Shown here one piece after another: positions 6,139 to 7,237 of a stretch of DNA of 7,237 nt; position 1 is the stretch's first letter; every line of letters begins with the position of its first letter. The notes beneath the pieces were generated by a model, which was given only the letters and a program-made list of their open reading frames with translations, was not told the origin of the DNA and searched no databases. A program made the translations under genes and the position numbers. Origin of the DNA: Bacteroidales bacterium. GTDB taxonomy: Bacteria; Bacteroidota; Bacteroidia; Bacteroidales; Muribaculaceae. The stretch is taken from positions 1-7,237 of the forward strand of contig CAAFXX010000548.1 of assembly GCA_900767075.1 (NCBI GenBank), read 5' to 3'.

Positions 6139-6166
6139 CTGAGAGACTTATAAACTCAGTTTTTTT
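6139..6166 (+). terminator. Weak terminator-like hairpin after the endonuclease gene
   Basis: CTGAG (6139-6143) pairs with CTCAG (6155-6159) across an 11-base loop and seven T follow. The stem is short. If it works, the methyltransferase needs its own promoter; I found only a partial -7-like TAATTTTA (6170-6177) without a partner at the right distance. Confidence 0.4.
6151..6165 (+). repeat. 15-base direct repeat, copy 2
   Basis: TAAACTCAGTTTTTT, identical to 4767-4781. This copy lies in the gap between the endonuclease and methyltransferase genes and forms the 3' half of the terminator-like hairpin. Confidence 0.6.
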
Positions 6167-6220
6167 CACTAATTTTACTGTTCATTTCACAATCCGCATA
6201 AATTCATAGCTTAGCATAGT

Positions 6221-7231
6221 ATGGAACTCATCAGTTTATTCTCTGGCGCGGGCGGTCTTGACAGAGGCTTTCGCAACGCCGGATTTCGTACCATTGTGGC
6301 AAATGAGTTCGACCCAAAGATTTGCCCTACTTTCAGGGCAAACTATCCCGGCGTAAATCTTATTGAAGGTGATATCCGAGACATTCCTTCCGAAATGTTT
6401 CCGGAGCATATCACGGGAATTATCGGCGGACCTCCGTGTCAATCATGGAGCGAGGCCGGTTCCTTGAAGGGAATTGAAGATGCACGTGGACAACTTTTTT
6501 ATGAATACATAAGGATTTTACGGGACACCCAACCTCTTTTTTTTGTAGCTGAAAATGTATCCGGGATGCTGGCTAAAAGGCATTCTGAAGCCGTTAAGGG
6601 ATTTATGCGGTTATTTGATGAAGCCGGTTATGACGTAAACCTAAAAATGCTCAACGCTAATGACTTTGACGTTCCCGAAGATCGCGACAGAGTGTTTTAC
6701 ATCGGATTCCGTAAAGATTTGAACATACACGACTTTGAATATCCCACCCCATTGGAACATAAGCCAACTTTACGCGAGGCAATTTGGGATCTTCAGGATA
6801 CCGCCATACCGGCAAAAGAAAAAAACCACACAAACGGAAGCACCTGTGCTGTGGCAAACAATGAATATTTTATAGGGGCTTATTCTCCTATATTCATGTC
6901 GCGCAACAGGGTTAGAAGTTGGGATGAGCCGGGCTTTACCGTACAGGCCAGCGGACGACAGTGCCAGTTGCATCCACAAGCCCCCAAGATGGAAAAAGTG
7001 GAAAAGAATGTACAGCGGTTTGTGCCGGGACAGGAACATCTATACAGGCGTATGACGGTGAGGGAGGTGGCCCGTGTTCAGAGTTTCCCCGATGATTATA
7101 AATTTATCTACGAGGATGTGAATATGGGCTATAAAATGATTGGCAATGCCGTTCCTGTAAATCTTGCCTACCACGTTGCCATGAGTATTCGCCGGGCATT
7201 GGATAAACATGGTATAGACTACCAGAACTGA
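6221..7231 (+). CDS. DNA (cytosine-5-)-methyltransferase of a type II restriction-modification system
   Basis: The 336-residue protein transfers a methyl group from S-adenosylmethionine to C5 of cytosine in a specific site, protecting the host DNA from the partner nuclease. Conserved motifs are in the standard order: motif I LISLFSGAGGLD (3-14), the catalytic motif IV GGPPCQSWSEAG with C73, motif VI AENVSG (ENV 111-113), motif VIII EDRDRVFYIGFR (153-164, Glu for the usual Gln), a target-recognition region about 190-265, motif IX near RVQSFPDDY and motif X GYKMIGNAVPVNLAY (303-317). From memory it closely resembles the methyltransferase of the HaeII type (RGCGCY), especially in SWSEAGSLKGI and in VQASGRQCQLHPQAP. 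The start codon is fixed by motif I at the N-terminus. It follows the endonuclease by 106 bases. An ATG directly after the stop (7233) may begin another gene outside the window. Confidence 0.95.
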   Translation: MELISLFSGAGGLDRGFRNAGFRTIVANEFDPKICPTFRANYPGVNLIEGDIRDIPSEMFPEHITGIIGGPPCQSWSEAGSLKGIEDARGQLFYEYIRILRDTQPLFFVAENVSGMLAKRHSEAVKGFMRLFDEAGYDVNLKMLNANDFDVPEDRDRVFYIGFRKDLNIHDFEYPTPLEHKPTLREAIWDLQDTAIPAKEKNHTNGSTCAVANNEYFIGAYSPIFMSRNRVRSWDEPGFTVQASGRQCQLHPQAPKMEKVEKNVQRFVPGQEHLYRRMTVREVARVQSFPDDYKFIYEDVNMGYKMIGNAVPVNLAYHVAMSIRRALDKHGIDYQN

Positions 7232-7237
7232 TATGAA

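Overview
The window reads as chromosomal DNA of a Bacteroidales bacterium (Bacteroidota). Three things point there. Three promoters match the phylum's unusual consensus (TTTG, 19-21 bases, TAnnTTTG). The M24 aminopeptidase, the gamma carbonic anhydrase and the Bacteroidota-type GlmU-like protein all look like Bacteroidales versions. Most genes also lack a Shine-Dalgarno sequence. A genus cannot be named from this sequence alone.

Left part, minus strand (1-2277): a promoter drives an Xaa-Pro aminopeptidase, with a gamma-class carbonic-anhydrase-like gene 47 bases behind it, probably in one transcript. The aminopeptidase has one in-frame TAA exactly where the family has a Tyr codon; the rest of the frame, including all five metal ligands, is intact. 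It is a fresh pseudogene, a real polymorphism or a base-call error.

Middle, plus strand (2497-4679): a strong promoter is followed by a non-coding stretch with a closed secondary structure and a terminator-like hairpin, a candidate small RNA. A second clear promoter then drives a two-gene unit: a GlmU-like protein (amino-sugar nucleotide synthesis) and an ECF sigma factor whose GTG start overlaps the GlmU-like stop codon. The end of the sigma gene is odd: a polypyrimidine-rich tail and a 20-base tandem repeat running through its stop codon.

Right part, plus strand (4680-7231): base composition turns A/T-rich and a type II restriction-modification cassette follows. It holds a PD-(D/E)XK-like putative restriction endonuclease and a C5-cytosine methyltransferase that looks like the HaeII type. 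In front of the endonuclease lie a pair of palindromes, a folded leader with at least four nested long-range stems, and a textbook intrinsic terminator. One leader segment can pair with either of two partners, and one choice destroys the terminator. This is the arrangement of a transcription attenuator, and it is the most interesting feature of the window: it may limit endonuclease expression, or make a separate structured RNA, until the methyltransferase has protected the DNA. The endonuclease has a strong Shine-Dalgarno sequence, unusual for this phylum, which with the base composition suggests horizontal transfer.
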